A stretch of DNA of 64,000 nt from Salinivibrio kushneri (GTDB taxonomy: Bacteria; Pseudomonadota; Gammaproteobacteria; Enterobacterales; Vibrionaceae): contig NZ_CP040021.1 of the NCBI RefSeq assembly GCF_005280275.1, forward strand, positions 335,001 through 399,000. Reading direction: 5' to 3'. Every line of letters starts with the position of its first letter. Positions within the stretch are counted from its first letter, which is position 1. Shown here piece by piece: positions 39,438 through 50,257 of this stretch. The notes beneath the pieces are model-generated. The model made no database searches and was not told where the DNA came from. It saw nothing but the letters and a program-made list of their open reading frames with translations. A program made the position numbers and the translations under genes.

Positions 39438-40400
39438 TTAGGCTGCTGCGTTAACAAACAGGTAGCCTTGATAGCCGATATAACAAAGGAGAAAAACAGC
39501 GCCTTCAATGCGGTTGATGCTACGTGATTTACCGAGTGCAAAAATCAGCAACATGATGGAAAGCACCAACATAATATAATAATCGCGGCTCATGGCATAC
39601 TCACTGATCGCTGAGGGGTTGAGTAATCCTGGGATCCCCATCACCGCGAGAATATTGAACACGTTTGAGCCGATAATATTGCCGACGGCCAAATCATCTT
39701 CCCCTTTCATTACCCCCGCTATCGACGCGGCGAGCTCAGGCAAGCTGGTGCCAATGGCGATGATGGTCAAGCCGATCACCAAATCGCTCATGCCAAAGTA
39801 CTGCGCGATGGTCACCGCCGAGTCAACCACTTGATCGGAAGAGACCAGCAGCAATGGCAAACCAATGATGATCCACAGCACCGCTTTCAGGTTACTGACA
39901 TCATTAGGAATATCCGACTGTTGGTCGGCCAGTATTGGATCGGTGCCACCCGAGTCTTTGCCGATTTTTAGCATCATTAGGATGAAAATCACAAACAGGG
40001 TGAACAGCCCCACCCCTTCAAAAAAGCCCAGGTGGTTGTTCCAAAGCAGCACCCCAGCCAAGACGGTGACCCCTAACATCAAAGGCAGCTCGCGGCGAAT
40101 AATGGTCGAGCCGATAGAAAGGGGCTTGATCAACGCGGTAAAGCCGAGGATTAACGCGATGTTGGCGATATTCGAGCCCAACACATTTCCTACGGCGGTG
40201 TCGGTTTTATCTGCTAAGGCAGCATTGGCCGAGACCATCATCTCGGGGGCGGAGGAGCCCATGGCCAGAATAGTCATCCCGATCACCAGCGGAGAGACGC
40301 CGTAGTTTTTCGCGATTGCTGCCGCGCCGAACACTAATCGGTCGGCACTCCACACTAGCACGATGAGTCCAACAATGAGTATGGCAACCGCTATGACCAT
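39438..40400 (-). CDS. yrbG: Sodium/calcium exchanger family protein YrbG
   Basis: YrbG is a K+-independent Na+/Ca2+ exchanger-type membrane protein. The 320-residue protein has ten or so helices and the duplicated alpha repeats GMTILAMGSSAPEMMVSANA and GLTIIAIGTSLPELAASIAG, each followed by a GNVLGSNI/GNIIGSNV motif. The physiological role in gammaproteobacteria is unclear. It is the first gene of the minus-strand kdsD-lpt unit and is divergent from mlaF. Confidence 0.93.
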   Translation of the reverse strand: MVIAVAILIVGLIVLVWSADRLVFGAAAIAKNYGVSPLVIGMTILAMGSSAPEMMVSANAALADKTDTAVGNVLGSNIANIALILGFTALIKPLSIGSTIIRRELPLMLGVTVLAGVLLWNNHLGFFEGVGLFTLFVIFILMMLKIGKDSGGTDPILADQQSDIPNDVSNLKAVLWIIIGLPLLLVSSDQVVDSAVTIAQYFGMSDLVIGLTIIAIGTSLPELAASIAGVMKGEDDLAVGNIIGSNVFNILAVMGIPGLLNPSAISEYAMSRDYYIMLVLSIMLLIFALGKSRSINRIEGAVFLLCYIGYQGYLFVNAAA

Positions 40401-40860
40401 GACACCTATCCTTTGCGTTTATTGATTGGGTTCAAATGAGGTGCAATTCTGACGGCTAACGGGGTAAATGTGAAGCGAAAAGCCCGTGCTTTAGCGATGA
40501 AATCAGCGATTTCATTCATCAACATGAGAGTTGTCGCCGTGAAACGGTCGCCATGAAATGGTCGCCATGAAAGAACACGATAAAACGATAGCCACGAAAG
40601 GATGGTTAGCCATACAGAGGCTGTCGGCAGTGGTTATTGGCTGACCGGGATCGCGTTTGGCAATACCTGGGCGTACTTGGCGTTACATTTACCGGACGTA
40701 AGCTGACCGATGTCTGACACGAAAAGCGAAAAGAAGCTGCTATTATCAGGGATAAGTCACGTCCTGCGGGCGCTGAGGTGCGGCGTGGCTTGTGTTAGGG
40801 TGGGTGACGCCTTATTATCAGCCACTTCATTTTGTTCCTTTATAACCATGAGATGCGGCC
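40401..40860. other. Gene-free divergent region between yrbG and mlaF
   Basis: These 460 bases must hold the divergent promoters of yrbG/kds/lpt and mlaFEDCB. I see no credible gene of normal size. Three in-phase 14-base tandem repeats (listed separately) lie in the middle. No promoter could be called with confidence. Confidence 0.6.
40533..40574 (+). repeat. Three 14-bp tandem repeats upstream of mlaF
   Basis: GTCGCCGTGAAACG, GTCGCCATGAAATG and GTCGCCATGAAAGA follow each other without gaps, differing mainly in the last two bases and one internal base. A looser fourth copy (ATAGCCACGAAAGG) follows after 14 bases. The phase is not a multiple of 3 and no long frame covers them, so they are more likely regulatory or slippage-derived than coding. 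Confidence 0.7.
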
Positions 40861-41658
40861 ATGGCAGCACAGAGCCTGATAGATATCAGTGGGATGACTT
40901 TCTCACGGGGCAATCGATGCATTTTTGACAATATTGATTTGCAAGTGCCACGTGGCCAGGTAACCGCGATCATGGGGCCATCAGGCATTGGCAAAACCAC
41001 CTTGCTACGTTTGATTGCCGGTCAGCTTAAACCGGATGCGGGCGAGATTGTGTTTGATGGTCACGCCATTCCTACTCTAGGACGACGCAAGCTGTTTGAA
41101 GTCCGTCAGCGTATGAGTATGCTGTTCCAATCAGGGGCGCTGTTCACCGATATGTCGGTGTTTGACAATGTCGCCTTTCCGCTGCGCGAACATACCGCTT
41201 TAGACGAGTCATTGATCCACACCATCGTGATGCTTAAGTTAGAAGCGGTGGGGTTGCGTGGTGCACACGACTTAATGCCCAGTGATCTGTCTGGCGGCAT
41301 GGCACGTCGTGCAGCACTCGCACGCTCGATAGCCCTCGATCCTGAACTGATTTTGTTTGATGAGCCCTTTGTCGGCCAAGACCCGATTACCATGGGCGTA
41401 CTGGTCACCTTGATCCGCCAACTCAACCAAGCACTAGGGTTGACCTGTGTGGTGGTCTCACACGATGTCCCTGAGGTGATGAGCATTGCCGATCAGGTTT
41501 ATTTACTGGCTGATAGCCGCATTATCGCCAGTGGCTCGCCCCAGTCGCTGCGTGACAACCCTGATCCATGGGTCAAACAATTCTTAGAAGGCCATCCCGA
41601 TGGCCCTGTGCCTTTTCGCTATCCCGCTGGCGAGTTAACGCAGGAGATTTTCCGGTGA
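40861..41658 (+). CDS. mlaF: Phospholipid transport ATPase MlaF
   Basis: MlaF is the ATPase of the MlaFEDB complex, which moves phospholipids between outer and inner membrane to keep lipid asymmetry. The 265-residue ABC ATPase has Walker [10 protein letters not shown], signature [14 protein letters not shown], Walker [14 protein letters not shown] and the H-loop VSHDV. It overlaps mlaE by 4 bases and leads the mlaFEDCB operon. Confidence 0.96.
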   Translation: MAAQSLIDISGMTFSRGNRCIFDNIDLQVPRGQVTAIMGPSGIGKTTLLRLIAGQLKPDAGEIVFDGHAIPTLGRRKLFEVRQRMSMLFQSGALFTDMSVFDNVAFPLREHTALDESLIHTIVMLKLEAVGLRGAHDLMPSDLSGGMARRAALARSIALDPELILFDEPFVGQDPITMGVLVTLIRQLNQALGLTCVVVSHDVPEVMSIADQVYLLADSRIIASGSPQSLRDNPDPWVKQFLEGHPDGPVPFRYPAGELTQEIFR

Positions 41659-42437
41659 TCAGAACACAAATTGAAGATGTGGGCCGCCGGGCGATGCGTG
41701 TGGCCGAGTCCATGGGCCGTGCAACCTTTGTGATGGCAGGCGCACTGATTGGCCGTCCGCAGCCGAGCAAAACCTTTCCATTGTTGGTCAAACAGCTTTA
41801 TTCGGTGGGCGTTCGCTCACTGGCGATCATCATGGTGTCCGGCTTATTTATTGGCATGGTACTGAGCTTGCAAGGCTATCTGGTATTGTCAGACTTTGGC
41901 GCGGAAACCAGCCTTGGGCAAATGGTGGCCTTGTCGCTGCTGCGTGAGCTTGGCCCCGTGGTGACCGCCTTGCTGTTTGCCGGACGCGCCGGGTCAGCAC
42001 TGACCGCAGAAATAGGCTTGATGAAAGCCACCGAGCAGCTCTCTAGCCTTGAAATGATGGCGGTCGACCCGCTACGCCGAGTGATTGCCCCGCGTTTTTG
42101 GGCGGGCGTAATCGCCATGCCACTGCTGGCCGTCATTTTTATGCTGGTGGGCATTTGGGGTGGCGAGTTAGTTGGCGTCGACTGGAAAGGCATTGATCAC
42201 GGCAGTTTCTGGTCAGTGATGCAAGCGTCGGTTGATCTGGGTTATGACGTGGGCAACGCCCTGATCAAAAGCGTGGTATTTGCGGTGGCTGTGACCTGGA
42301 TTGCGCTTTTTAACGGCTATGATGCCACGCCGACATCGGAAGGGATCAGCCGCGCCACCACACGTACTGTGGTACATTCATCGTTGGCCGTGCTTGGCCT
42401 TGACTTTGTCCTTACTGCACTCATGTTTGGGAATTAA
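41655..42437 (+). CDS. mlaE: Phospholipid transport permease MlaE
   Basis: MlaE is the membrane permease of the Mla importer. The 260-residue protein has the family features [48 protein letters not shown] and [15 protein letters not shown], with five or six helices. The GTG at 41655 overlaps the mlaF stop (GTGA), gives the normal family length, and is preferred to an upstream in-frame ATG that lies deep inside mlaF. Confidence 0.94.
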   Translation: MIRTQIEDVGRRAMRVAESMGRATFVMAGALIGRPQPSKTFPLLVKQLYSVGVRSLAIIMVSGLFIGMVLSLQGYLVLSDFGAETSLGQMVALSLLRELGPVVTALLFAGRAGSALTAEIGLMKATEQLSSLEMMAVDPLRRVIAPRFWAGVIAMPLLAVIFMLVGIWGGELVGVDWKGIDHGSFWSVMQASVDLGYDVGNALIKSVVFAVAVTWIALFNGYDATPTSEGISRATTRTVVHSSLAVLGLDFVLTALMFGN

Positions 42438-42439
42438 TC

Positions 42440-42919
42440 ATGCAACAGAGTCGTAAAACAGAATTTTGGGTAGGCTGCTTTGTCATTGCGGGCATTGCAG
42501 CGTTATTGGTCTTGGCGTTTCAAGTGGCAGATGTCCAACGTTGGGGGCGGGCGGATACCTATACCTTAACCGCTGAGTTCGACAATATTGGTGGTTTGAA
42601 AGTACGCTCACCCGTCAAGGTGGGCGGCGTGACAGTCGGCCAGGTCACAGATATTTCTTTGAATGCAGAGACGTATGTCCCTCAGGTTACCTTGCAAATA
42701 AACGCGGACGCCGGGCGCTTTCCGGAATCAAGTTCGGCCTCGATTTATACCGCGGGGTTATTGGGCGAGCAGTACATTGGTATTACCCCAGGTTTCGTGG
42801 ATGAAGCCCTCGGCATTGGCTATCTCGAGGCGGGAGATAAAATTCAGGACACCAAATCGGCACTGGTGCTAGAAGACTTGATCGGTCAATTCCTCTACAG
42901 CATGGGTGACAAGGAGTAA
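42440..42919 (+). CDS. mlaD: Phospholipid transport MCE protein MlaD
   Basis: MlaD forms a hexameric MCE ring in the periplasm, anchored to the inner membrane, through which lipids pass. The 159-residue protein has an N-terminal membrane helix (FWVGCFVIAGIAALLVLAFQV) and the MCE domain (YTLTAEFDNIGGLKVRSPVKVGGVTVGQV, AGLLGEQYIGITPG). It starts 2 bases after mlaE. Confidence 0.96.
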   Translation: MQQSRKTEFWVGCFVIAGIAALLVLAFQVADVQRWGRADTYTLTAEFDNIGGLKVRSPVKVGGVTVGQVTDISLNAETYVPQVTLQINADAGRFPESSSASIYTAGLLGEQYIGITPGFVDEALGIGYLEAGDKIQDTKSALVLEDLIGQFLYSMGDKE

Positions 42920-42924
42920 ACAGC

Positions 42925-43599
42925 ATGAAGAAGACATTGATCGCACTGGGTAGCGCCATTTGCTTAATGGTTTCTAGCCTTAGTTCTGTGGCGCAGGCCA
43001 GTGAGCCGGTTGATCAATCCAACCCTTATCAGCTGATTGAGCAAGTTGCGGACAACACGTTTAGTCGCTTGCGTAAAGATCGCACCTTATTCCGCGCCGA
43101 TCCGGACTTGCTGCGAGATGTGGTGAAAGACGAGTTGCTGCCTTATATCCATACCCGGTATGCGGCATCGTTGGTGTTAGGGGCGCAGTATTATCGCAAA
43201 GCGACACCGGCGCAGCGTGATGCCTTTACCGAGGCCTTCACTGAATACATGATTGCTTCTTATGCCCAAATCCTGCTCGAATATGATGACCAGGCCGTCG
43301 AGGTACAAAAAGATCAGCCGATTGCCCCGGACGATAAAATTGTCAAAGTGCGGGTGGACATTACCGACCCATCACGACCGCCAATTCGCCTTGATTTTAG
43401 TTTACGTAAAAATTCTCGGACAGGAAATTGGCAAGCCTATGACGTCACCGCTGAGGGGGTGAGTATGATCCAGTCTAAGCAGTCGGAGTGGAAAGCGCCG
43501 CTACGTCGTGATGGCATTGATTCGGTCATCGAACAATTAAAAACCTTGGCTGAGCGCCCCATCCGTCGCGAAGACAAGCAAAAACAGGACGCCTCATGA
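42925..43599 (+). CDS. mlaC: Periplasmic phospholipid shuttle MlaC
   Basis: MlaC carries phospholipid between the outer-membrane MlaA complex and MlaFEDB. The 224-residue precursor has a signal peptide (MKKTLIALGSAICLMVSSLSSVAQA) and the conserved PYQLIEQVADNTFSRL and PYIHTRYAASLVLGAQYYRKATPAQRDAF segments. It is longer at the C terminus than needed, ending in a charged tail ([11 protein letters not shown]). It overlaps mlaB by 4 bases. Confidence 0.95.
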   Translation: MKKTLIALGSAICLMVSSLSSVAQASEPVDQSNPYQLIEQVADNTFSRLRKDRTLFRADPDLLRDVVKDELLPYIHTRYAASLVLGAQYYRKATPAQRDAFTEAFTEYMIASYAQILLEYDDQAVEVQKDQPIAPDDKIVKVRVDITDPSRPPIRLDFSLRKNSRTGNWQAYDVTAEGVSMIQSKQSEWKAPLRRDGIDSVIEQLKTLAERPIRREDKQKQDAS

Positions 43600-43910
43600 G
43601 CATCCGCTTAACCGCCGGGGACGGGCAACAGTATCACTTGTCAGGGCGATTAGATCGTGACACAGTGCCTGACTTTTGGCGTCAGCGTGACCAGTGGCTC
43701 CCCGCCGACACCGCCTTTAGCCTGGATTTAAGCGCGTTGTCACGCGTCGATTCCGCCGGTATGGCGATGTTGCTACACCTTGATAAGCAACTACGTAGCC
43801 AGGGGCAACAGGTGCGTTATCAAGGGGTGCCCGAGCAACTTAAATTGTTGTTAACGCTGAGTAATTTAGACACATTTTTTGACGATGCTGAGCATCAAGA
43901 AGGGGTTTAA
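43596..43910 (+). CDS. mlaB: STAS-domain protein MlaB
   Basis: MlaB is a small cytoplasmic STAS protein that binds MlaF and is needed for ATPase activity. The 104-residue protein has the STAS core [24 protein letters not shown] near residues 45-70. It closes the mlaFEDCB operon, followed by ibaG after 2 bases. Confidence 0.92.
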   Translation: MSIRLTAGDGQQYHLSGRLDRDTVPDFWRQRDQWLPADTAFSLDLSALSRVDSAGMAMLLHLDKQLRSQGQQVRYQGVPEQLKLLLTLSNLDTFFDDAEHQEGV

Positions 43911-43912
43911 AC

Positions 43913-44182
43913 GTGGAAGCAAGCGAAGTTAAAGCCATTTTAGAGGCCGCTTTTTCAGAAAAGGCTTTGTCAGTGGACGAGCTGCACGTCAAAGGCGATG
44001 GCAGCCACTTTGAAGTGATTGCTGTGGCAGAGATGTTTGACGGGATGTCACGTGTGAAAAAGCAACAAACGATCTATGGTCCGCTAACGGATCACATTGC
44101 GCGTAATGATATTCATGCGGTCAGCATTAAAGCGATGACACCAGCTGAGTGGGCACGCGATAAAAAGCTGATGCAGCTGTAA
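43913..44182 (+). CDS. ibaG: BolA-family acid-stress protein IbaG
   Basis: IbaG (YrbA) is a BolA-like protein that pairs with monothiol glutaredoxins and is induced by acid in E. coli; in vibrios it affects cell envelope and shape. The 89-residue protein has the BolA fold segment [30 protein letters not shown]. The start is GTG at 43913, with AGAAGGGG about 8 bases before it. It is followed 9 bases later by murA. Confidence 0.93.
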   Translation: MEASEVKAILEAAFSEKALSVDELHVKGDGSHFEVIAVAEMFDGMSRVKKQQTIYGPLTDHIARNDIHAVSIKAMTPAEWARDKKLMQL

Positions 44183-45451
<1,269 letters not shown>

Positions 45452-45473
45452 CCTCGCCTGCACTCGATACACA

Positions 45474-45499
45474 AACGCCAGCACCCAGCTGGCGTTTTT
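45474..45499 (+). terminator. murA terminator
   Basis: AACGCCAGC and GCTGGCGTT form a 9-bp stem with an ACCCA loop and end in five T residues. Confidence 0.88.
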
Positions 45500-45535
45500 G
45501 ATGGCGTGAAGCGATAAGCGCAGAGACCGACAGCG

Positions 45536-46606
45536 TTAGCGGCGCTGCCTTTCATCGCCCACCTTGACCGGCAGAGTCAGGGTCTCACCATCACGAATAA
45601 GGGTCACATCTAGCGTGGAGCCTGGGCGCGTATCGGTGACCATATCCATGGCACTGCGTGCGCCACGTACCGCTTGCCCATCAATCTTAATAATTAAATC
45701 TTGCGGTTGGATGCCGGCTTTATCCGCCGGTCCCCCTTGGTCAACTCCAGACACCATCACTCCTCGTTGCTGCTCGGCATCCAGCAGGCGCGCCATTACC
45801 GGATTCACATCACGACCATCAATCCCGATATAGCCTCGGATCACTCGGCCATCGGCAATCAGTTTATTCATGATTTTTTCAGTCAACCCGTAGGGAATAG
45901 CAAACGAGATGCCATAGGTTTCCAAATCGGTGGCTTGCTGGAATGAGGCGGTATTAATACCCACCAACTCGCCGCGGCTGTTGACCAAGGCGCCGCCAGA
46001 GTTCCCTCGGTTGATCGCGGCATCGGTTTGTAAAAAGTCTTGGCGGCCATAAAAGCTCATCCCGGTACGCCCGGTCGCGGAAATAATGCCATAAGTGGTG
46101 GTTTGGCCGAGGTTATAGGGGTTACCAATCGCGAGCACCGTATCGCCCACCGCGGGCTGATAGCGCTCGTTGACCGGGATCACGGGTAAGTTATCGGCTT
46201 GTACTTTGATCACCGCTAAGTCGGTGCGCTGGTCTTTACCCACCATCTGGGCGGTGAAAATACGGCCATCTTGCAACGCCACAATCACCTGATCGGCCTC
46301 GGCGACCACGTGATAGTTAGTGACAATATAGCCCTTAGCGCTCATGATCACCCCAGAGCCTAACCCCTGAGTGTTGAGGGCTAATCGTTCGTTACCAGTG
46401 TAGTTGCGGGTGTAAATATTGACCACTGCCGGCGACGCGCGCTTAACCGCGTAATTGAACGACACCAGCTCCACGGGATCGTCCTCGATGCTGTCTGCCA
46501 TTGAAAAGCCGGATAGCAGACCCGAGCGTAAGTCTGGCACCGCTACCAACAATAAAGCAGCCGTCACCAAGCCAATAATCACAGAGCGAATCAATAACGC
46601 CAGCAT
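45536..46606 (-). CDS. degS: Site-1 periplasmic serine protease DegS
   Basis: DegS senses misfolded outer-membrane proteins by its PDZ domain and cuts RseA to release sigma-E. The protein (356 residues from ATG 46606) has a single membrane anchor (LLIRSVIIGLVTAALLLVAV), a trypsin-like protease domain with His in GYIVTNYHVVAEA, Asp in RTDLAVIKV and Ser in INRGNSGGALVN, and one PDZ domain. Starts at 46618 and 46654 are also open; 46606 fits the family N terminus best. Confidence 0.95.
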   Translation of the reverse strand: MLALLIRSVIIGLVTAALLLVAVPDLRSGLLSGFSMADSIEDDPVELVSFNYAVKRASPAVVNIYTRNYTGNERLALNTQGLGSGVIMSAKGYIVTNYHVVAEADQVIVALQDGRIFTAQMVGKDQRTDLAVIKVQADNLPVIPVNERYQPAVGDTVLAIGNPYNLGQTTTYGIISATGRTGMSFYGRQDFLQTDAAINRGNSGGALVNSRGELVGINTASFQQATDLETYGISFAIPYGLTEKIMNKLIADGRVIRGYIGIDGRDVNPVMARLLDAEQQRGVMVSGVDQGGPADKAGIQPQDLIIKIDGQAVRGARSAMDMVTDTRPGSTLDVTLIRDGETLTLPVKVGDERQRR

Positions 46607-46693
46607 AAATAATGCCATCCTCAAGCAACTTAACGCGGAGCTAGAGAATAGCATTGTCAGCGCGGGTTGGGGAAATCATCACCGCGGTCTGAC

Positions 46694-46723
46694 CAAAAAA
46701 ATGCCTGCCGAGAAGGCAGGCAT
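46694..46723 (-). terminator. degQ terminator
   Basis: On the minus strand ATGCCTGCC and GGCAGGCAT form a 9-bp stem followed by a run of T residues, just downstream of degQ and ahead of degS. Confidence 0.88.
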
Positions 46724-46753
46724 CAATCGATGAACGCCAGGCCTGTTCGCGGT

Positions 46754-48121
46754 CTAGCGGATCACCAGGTACAAGGAGCTGTTGTCGCGGACGATATTGA
46801 GCGCCAGCACACTGGGTTTGTCTTCCAGCAGTTTGCGCAGATCGCCTAAGTTCTCAACCTTGTGACGATTAAGACCGACAATCACATCCCCTTCACGCAG
46901 CCCATAGCGCGCGGCGAGTGAACCTTCTTCAATCGCCGTCACTTCTACCCCAGCGGGCTTGGTGTCGTGATTTTTCAGCTCAGCACCGGTGAGGGCTTTG
47001 TGTAAGTTGTCGGCCTTGGTTTGCGTTTGGCTCGCCTCTTTAAGGGTGGTGTCCATTTCTAGGTTTTCACCGTCGCGGATAACCCCCAAGGTCACTGGCT
47101 TGCCCGCGCCCAAGGTGGCAATTTTAGCGCGTAGCTCGCCAAAGCTGCGGATGCTCTTGCCATTAACCGAGACGATGATGTCCCCGGCTTCCAAGCCTGC
47201 CTCTTCTGCTGCAGATTCAGGCATGACTTGGCTGACAAAGGCACCGTGTTTTGTAGCAAGGCCAAAGGCATCGGCCAGCTCCGATGTTAGCTCGCGACCG
47301 GTTACTCCCAGCATACCGCGGCGCACTGAGCCGTATTCGATAATTTGGTCGACTAGGCTTTTCGCCATATTGACTGGAATCGCAAAACCAATCCCGACGT
47401 TACCGCCATTTGGGCCTAAAATAGCGGTGTTGATCCCCATTAGCTCGCCATTAAGGTTAACCAGGGCACCGCCCGAGTTACCACTGTTGATCGCCGCATC
47501 GGTTTGAATAAAGTTCTCAAAGTTTTCCAAATTCAAACCACTGCGCCCTAGTGCAGAGATGATCCCCGAAGTAACGGTTTGCCCAAGCCCAAACGGGTTA
47601 CCAATCGCCACGGCAAAATCGCCCACGCGCAGTTCGTCGGAGTCCGCGAGCGGAATTTGGGTCAGGTTATCGGCCTCTTCTTCGAGCTGAAGAAGGGCGA
47701 TGTCAGACATTTCATCGCTGCCAATCAAGGTGGCATCGTACTCGCGTCCGTCTTTGAGCTGCACGCGAATTTGGTCGGCATCATCAATCACATGGTGGTT
47801 GGTGACAATATAGCCCTTATCCGCGTCGACAATCACCCCTGAGCCGAGTCCGCGAAATGGGCGCTCTTGGGCTTGTTCTGGCGGTATGTTGGGGCCGAAG
47901 AAAAAACGAAAGGCTTCTGGAATACGCTGCTTGGCGACTTTATTGCCTTCAACGGCAATGCTCACCACCGCAGGAGACACCTTCTCTAGCATGGGCGCTA
48001 AGCTGGGCATCGCCTCACCGTTAACGGTTTGCGGCAAGGCTGCGTGGCTCGGGAGAGGGGAAAAAGCCGCGCCAAGAGTCAGCGCGGCGATACTCATCGC
48101 TAGTAAAGACTTCTTCATCAT
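46754..48121 (-). CDS. degQ: Periplasmic serine protease/chaperone DegQ (HtrA family)
   Basis: DegQ/DegP proteases degrade or refold misfolded envelope proteins. The 455-residue precursor has a signal peptide (MKKSLLAMSIAALTLGAAFSPLPSHA), a protease domain with His in GYIVTNHHVIDDA, Asp in MSDIALLQL and Ser in INSGNSGGALVN, and two PDZ domains (AFVSQVMPESAAEEAGLEAGDIIVSVNG and AARYGLREGDVIVGLNRHKV). The adjacent degS and the lack of a long Q-linker favour DegQ over DegP. Expression from its own promoter is likely, as a terminator separates it from degS. Confidence 0.93.
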   Translation of the reverse strand: MMKKSLLAMSIAALTLGAAFSPLPSHAALPQTVNGEAMPSLAPMLEKVSPAVVSIAVEGNKVAKQRIPEAFRFFFGPNIPPEQAQERPFRGLGSGVIVDADKGYIVTNHHVIDDADQIRVQLKDGREYDATLIGSDEMSDIALLQLEEEADNLTQIPLADSDELRVGDFAVAIGNPFGLGQTVTSGIISALGRSGLNLENFENFIQTDAAINSGNSGGALVNLNGELMGINTAILGPNGGNVGIGFAIPVNMAKSLVDQIIEYGSVRRGMLGVTGRELTSELADAFGLATKHGAFVSQVMPESAAEEAGLEAGDIIVSVNGKSIRSFGELRAKIATLGAGKPVTLGVIRDGENLEMDTTLKEASQTQTKADNLHKALTGAELKNHDTKPAGVEVTAIEEGSLAARYGLREGDVIVGLNRHKVENLGDLRKLLEDKPSVLALNIVRDNSSLYLVIR

Positions 48122-48189
48122 AGACTCACACTCCGATTGTCGAGGTATGAAGTGAGAGTGGGGGCTATCTGAAAAAGTTCAATCCTCCA

Positions 48190-48597
48190 TCAACTTGTCG
48201 CGCGTGACCCTTCGCCGCTTTTGAGCAGTCCAGAGGCGCTGCCTGAGTAGTCTCTTGGCGGCTCACTGGTTGTCTCGGCTTTCACTTCAGTGATTTTACC
48301 CAGCCGCTTGGCAAACGGATTATCCTGATCGGGCAAGTTGGGCATCAAATCAGTCGAGGTCTTTGCCATGTGTTGATAGAGCTTGTTGTAATCTTTGGAA
48401 AGGGTATCGAGCAGCTCCGCGCTTTGGGCAAAATGATCAACCAGTTCTTGGCGATATTGCTCCAGCTCGTAACGTGACTTTTCTAGCTCCCTTTTCATGT
48501 TTTTTTGTTGTTTGAGATCGCGTGTCGTCATGCGGGCAATGAAGAAGCCTACCGCGATACCGATGACGAGAAAGATCAGGCTATTAATCCAGGCCAT
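48190..48597 (-). CDS. zapG: Z-ring associated protein ZapG (YhcB, DUF1043)
   Basis: YhcB/ZapG is a small inner-membrane protein with a cytoplasmic coiled coil that coordinates cell division and envelope growth. The 135-residue protein has an N-terminal membrane helix (INSLIFLVIGIAVGFFIARM), a coiled coil from about residue 30 to 85 and the conserved NPFAKRL near residue 98. It is encoded next to degQ and opposite zapE, as in E. coli. Confidence 0.93.
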   Translation of the reverse strand: MAWINSLIFLVIGIAVGFFIARMTTRDLKQQKNMKRELEKSRYELEQYRQELVDHFAQSAELLDTLSKDYNKLYQHMAKTSTDLMPNLPDQDNPFAKRLGKITEVKAETTSEPPRDYSGSASGLLKSGEGSRATS

Positions 48598-48873
48598 AAC
48601 TGCTCCTTGTAGTCACAAGTTGACTGTCCACAGATACCACTGGCGGGTCAGTCAAGACAAGTAAAATCACTTGCCTACCTAATAATATCGTACATTCCCC
48701 AATAGCTCAGCAAGGGGGATTCGCTTACTATACACGTCGATGCGTCCTTGCGGTACTGGCAGCGGACGGATTGTGGGTTGGGGCGAGTCCTCTCCGGTTT
48801 GGCGGATATGTTACGTTTTGTATCGGGCGTGTTAATATGCGTGCGAGGCGATAATCAATGAGGCTTTCACGGA

Positions 48874-49980
48874 ATGACGCCACTCGAGCATTACAATAAC
48901 GATCTGACCCATAACGATTTTATTGAAGACCCCGCGCAGCGTATGGCAGTAGAGAAACTCGATGATCTCTACCATCGCTTAGTTGCCAACCCCATTGTTC
49001 CCGCCACGCCGGAAAAGCGCAGCTGGCTGCCTTGGCGTAAGCGCGAGCCGGCTTCTGTGACCCCTGTAAAAGGCTTATATTTCTGGGGCGGGGTGGGGCG
49101 CGGCAAAACCTACCTAATGGATACGTTTTTCCACGCTTTGCCGTTTGAAAACAAGATGCGGATGCACTTTCACCGCTTTATGCATCGCGTGCACCAAGAG
49201 CTGAAAACCTTGGATGGCGAGGTTGACCCTTTGCCACAAATTGCCGATAAGTTCGCCCAAGAAACCCGAGTACTGTGCTTTGATGAGTTTTTTGTCTCTG
49301 ACATTACCGACGCGATGATTTTGGGGACGTTAATGGAAGCCTTGTTTGCGCGTGGCATTACCTTGGTGGCCACCTCTAACATTGTGCCAGATGAGCTTTA
49401 CTGGAATGGGCTACAACGTGCCCGTTTCTTGCCTGCGATCGCCTTGATTAACCAGCATTGTGAGGTGGTCAATGTCGACTCAGGCGTCGATTACCGCTTA
49501 CGCACCCTGGAGCAAGCCGAGATCTTTCACCACCCTTTAGGTGATGCTGCGACTGCGCAAATGCACGCGTATTTTAAGAAGCTTAATGGCGAGGGCGGGT
49601 TGAAGCAGGATGTGATCGAGGTGAACCATCGACCGCTGCAAACCATCGAAAACGGTGATGGAGTGGTGCATTTTGGTTTTGCTGAGCTGTGCCAATCAGC
49701 ACGTAGCCAGAGTGACTATATGGAGCTGGCACGCCTTTATCATACCGTGTTGGTTGCTGATATGCCTCAGCTGACTGGCTTGCAAGACGACGCTGCACGG
49801 CGCTTTATTGCCTTGGTGGATGAGTTTTATGAGCGCAGCGTGAAGCTAATTATTTCGGCGGCGGTACCCATGGATAGCCTCTATCAAGGCGAGCGGCTGG
49901 CGTTTGAATTTCAGCGCTGCCAATCACGCCTTATTGAGATGCAAAGCCATGACTACCTCGCCTTGCCGCACTTGCCCTAA
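48874..49980 (+). CDS. zapE: Cell division ATPase ZapE (AFG1 family)
   Basis: ZapE is an AFG1-like AAA+ ATPase that associates with the Z ring during late division and is needed under stress. The 368-residue protein has Walker A WGGVGRGKTYLMDTF near residue 70, Walker B RVLCFDEFFVSDITDA, and the family blocks FHRFMHRVH and TLVATSNIVPDELYWNGLQR. It is divergent from zapG with 276 bases between, where its promoter must lie. Confidence 0.94.
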   Translation: MTPLEHYNNDLTHNDFIEDPAQRMAVEKLDDLYHRLVANPIVPATPEKRSWLPWRKREPASVTPVKGLYFWGGVGRGKTYLMDTFFHALPFENKMRMHFHRFMHRVHQELKTLDGEVDPLPQIADKFAQETRVLCFDEFFVSDITDAMILGTLMEALFARGITLVATSNIVPDELYWNGLQRARFLPAIALINQHCEVVNVDSGVDYRLRTLEQAEIFHHPLGDAATAQMHAYFKKLNGEGGLKQDVIEVNHRPLQTIENGDGVVHFGFAELCQSARSQSDYMELARLYHTVLVADMPQLTGLQDDAARRFIALVDEFYERSVKLIISAAVPMDSLYQGERLAFEFQRCQSRLIEMQSHDYLALPHLP

Positions 49981-50121
49981 ATAGGATAAAAAGCGGGGCG
50001 CAAGCGTTCTGATGGTGCGTGTCCCGCCCTACAGTGGCGTGCAGTAGCCAAACAATCACCAACTTAAAAAATCCATCGAATTTTTTTGCCAAAAGGAGGT
50101 GATTTTTTCTCCACTCTTCCC

Positions 50122-50127
50122 TATAAT
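50122..50127 (+). promoter_or_regulatory. Predicted -10 element for rplM-rpsI
   Basis: A perfect TATAAT lies about 130 bases upstream of rplM and is followed by a GC-rich discriminator (CTCGCGACCC), as expected for growth-rate and stringently controlled ribosomal promoters. No good -35 is seen at the right distance. Confidence 0.5.
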
Positions 50128-50143
50128 CTCGCGACCCACCGTT

Positions 50144-50208
50144 ACTGTTGAAAGGCTTAGGCCGAGTGTACCACCACTCGAAGGGGTGATGTATGGGCGC
50201 TTAACAGT
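50144..50208 (+). ncRNA. Structured leader of the rplM-rpsI mRNA
   Basis: ACTGTT at 50144-50149 pairs with AACAGT at 50203-50208, enclosing a hairpin CGAGTG/CACTCG (50163-50180). A second hairpin (GGAGC/GCTCC) follows immediately, ending about 30 bases before the rplM ATG. In E. coli the operon is repressed by L13 acting on the leader; this structure is a candidate target. That function is inferred. Confidence 0.5.
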
Positions 50209-50257
50209 GGGAGCTTAGGCTCCTGAAGTGAAACTTATTAATCGGGTAATCATTAGC

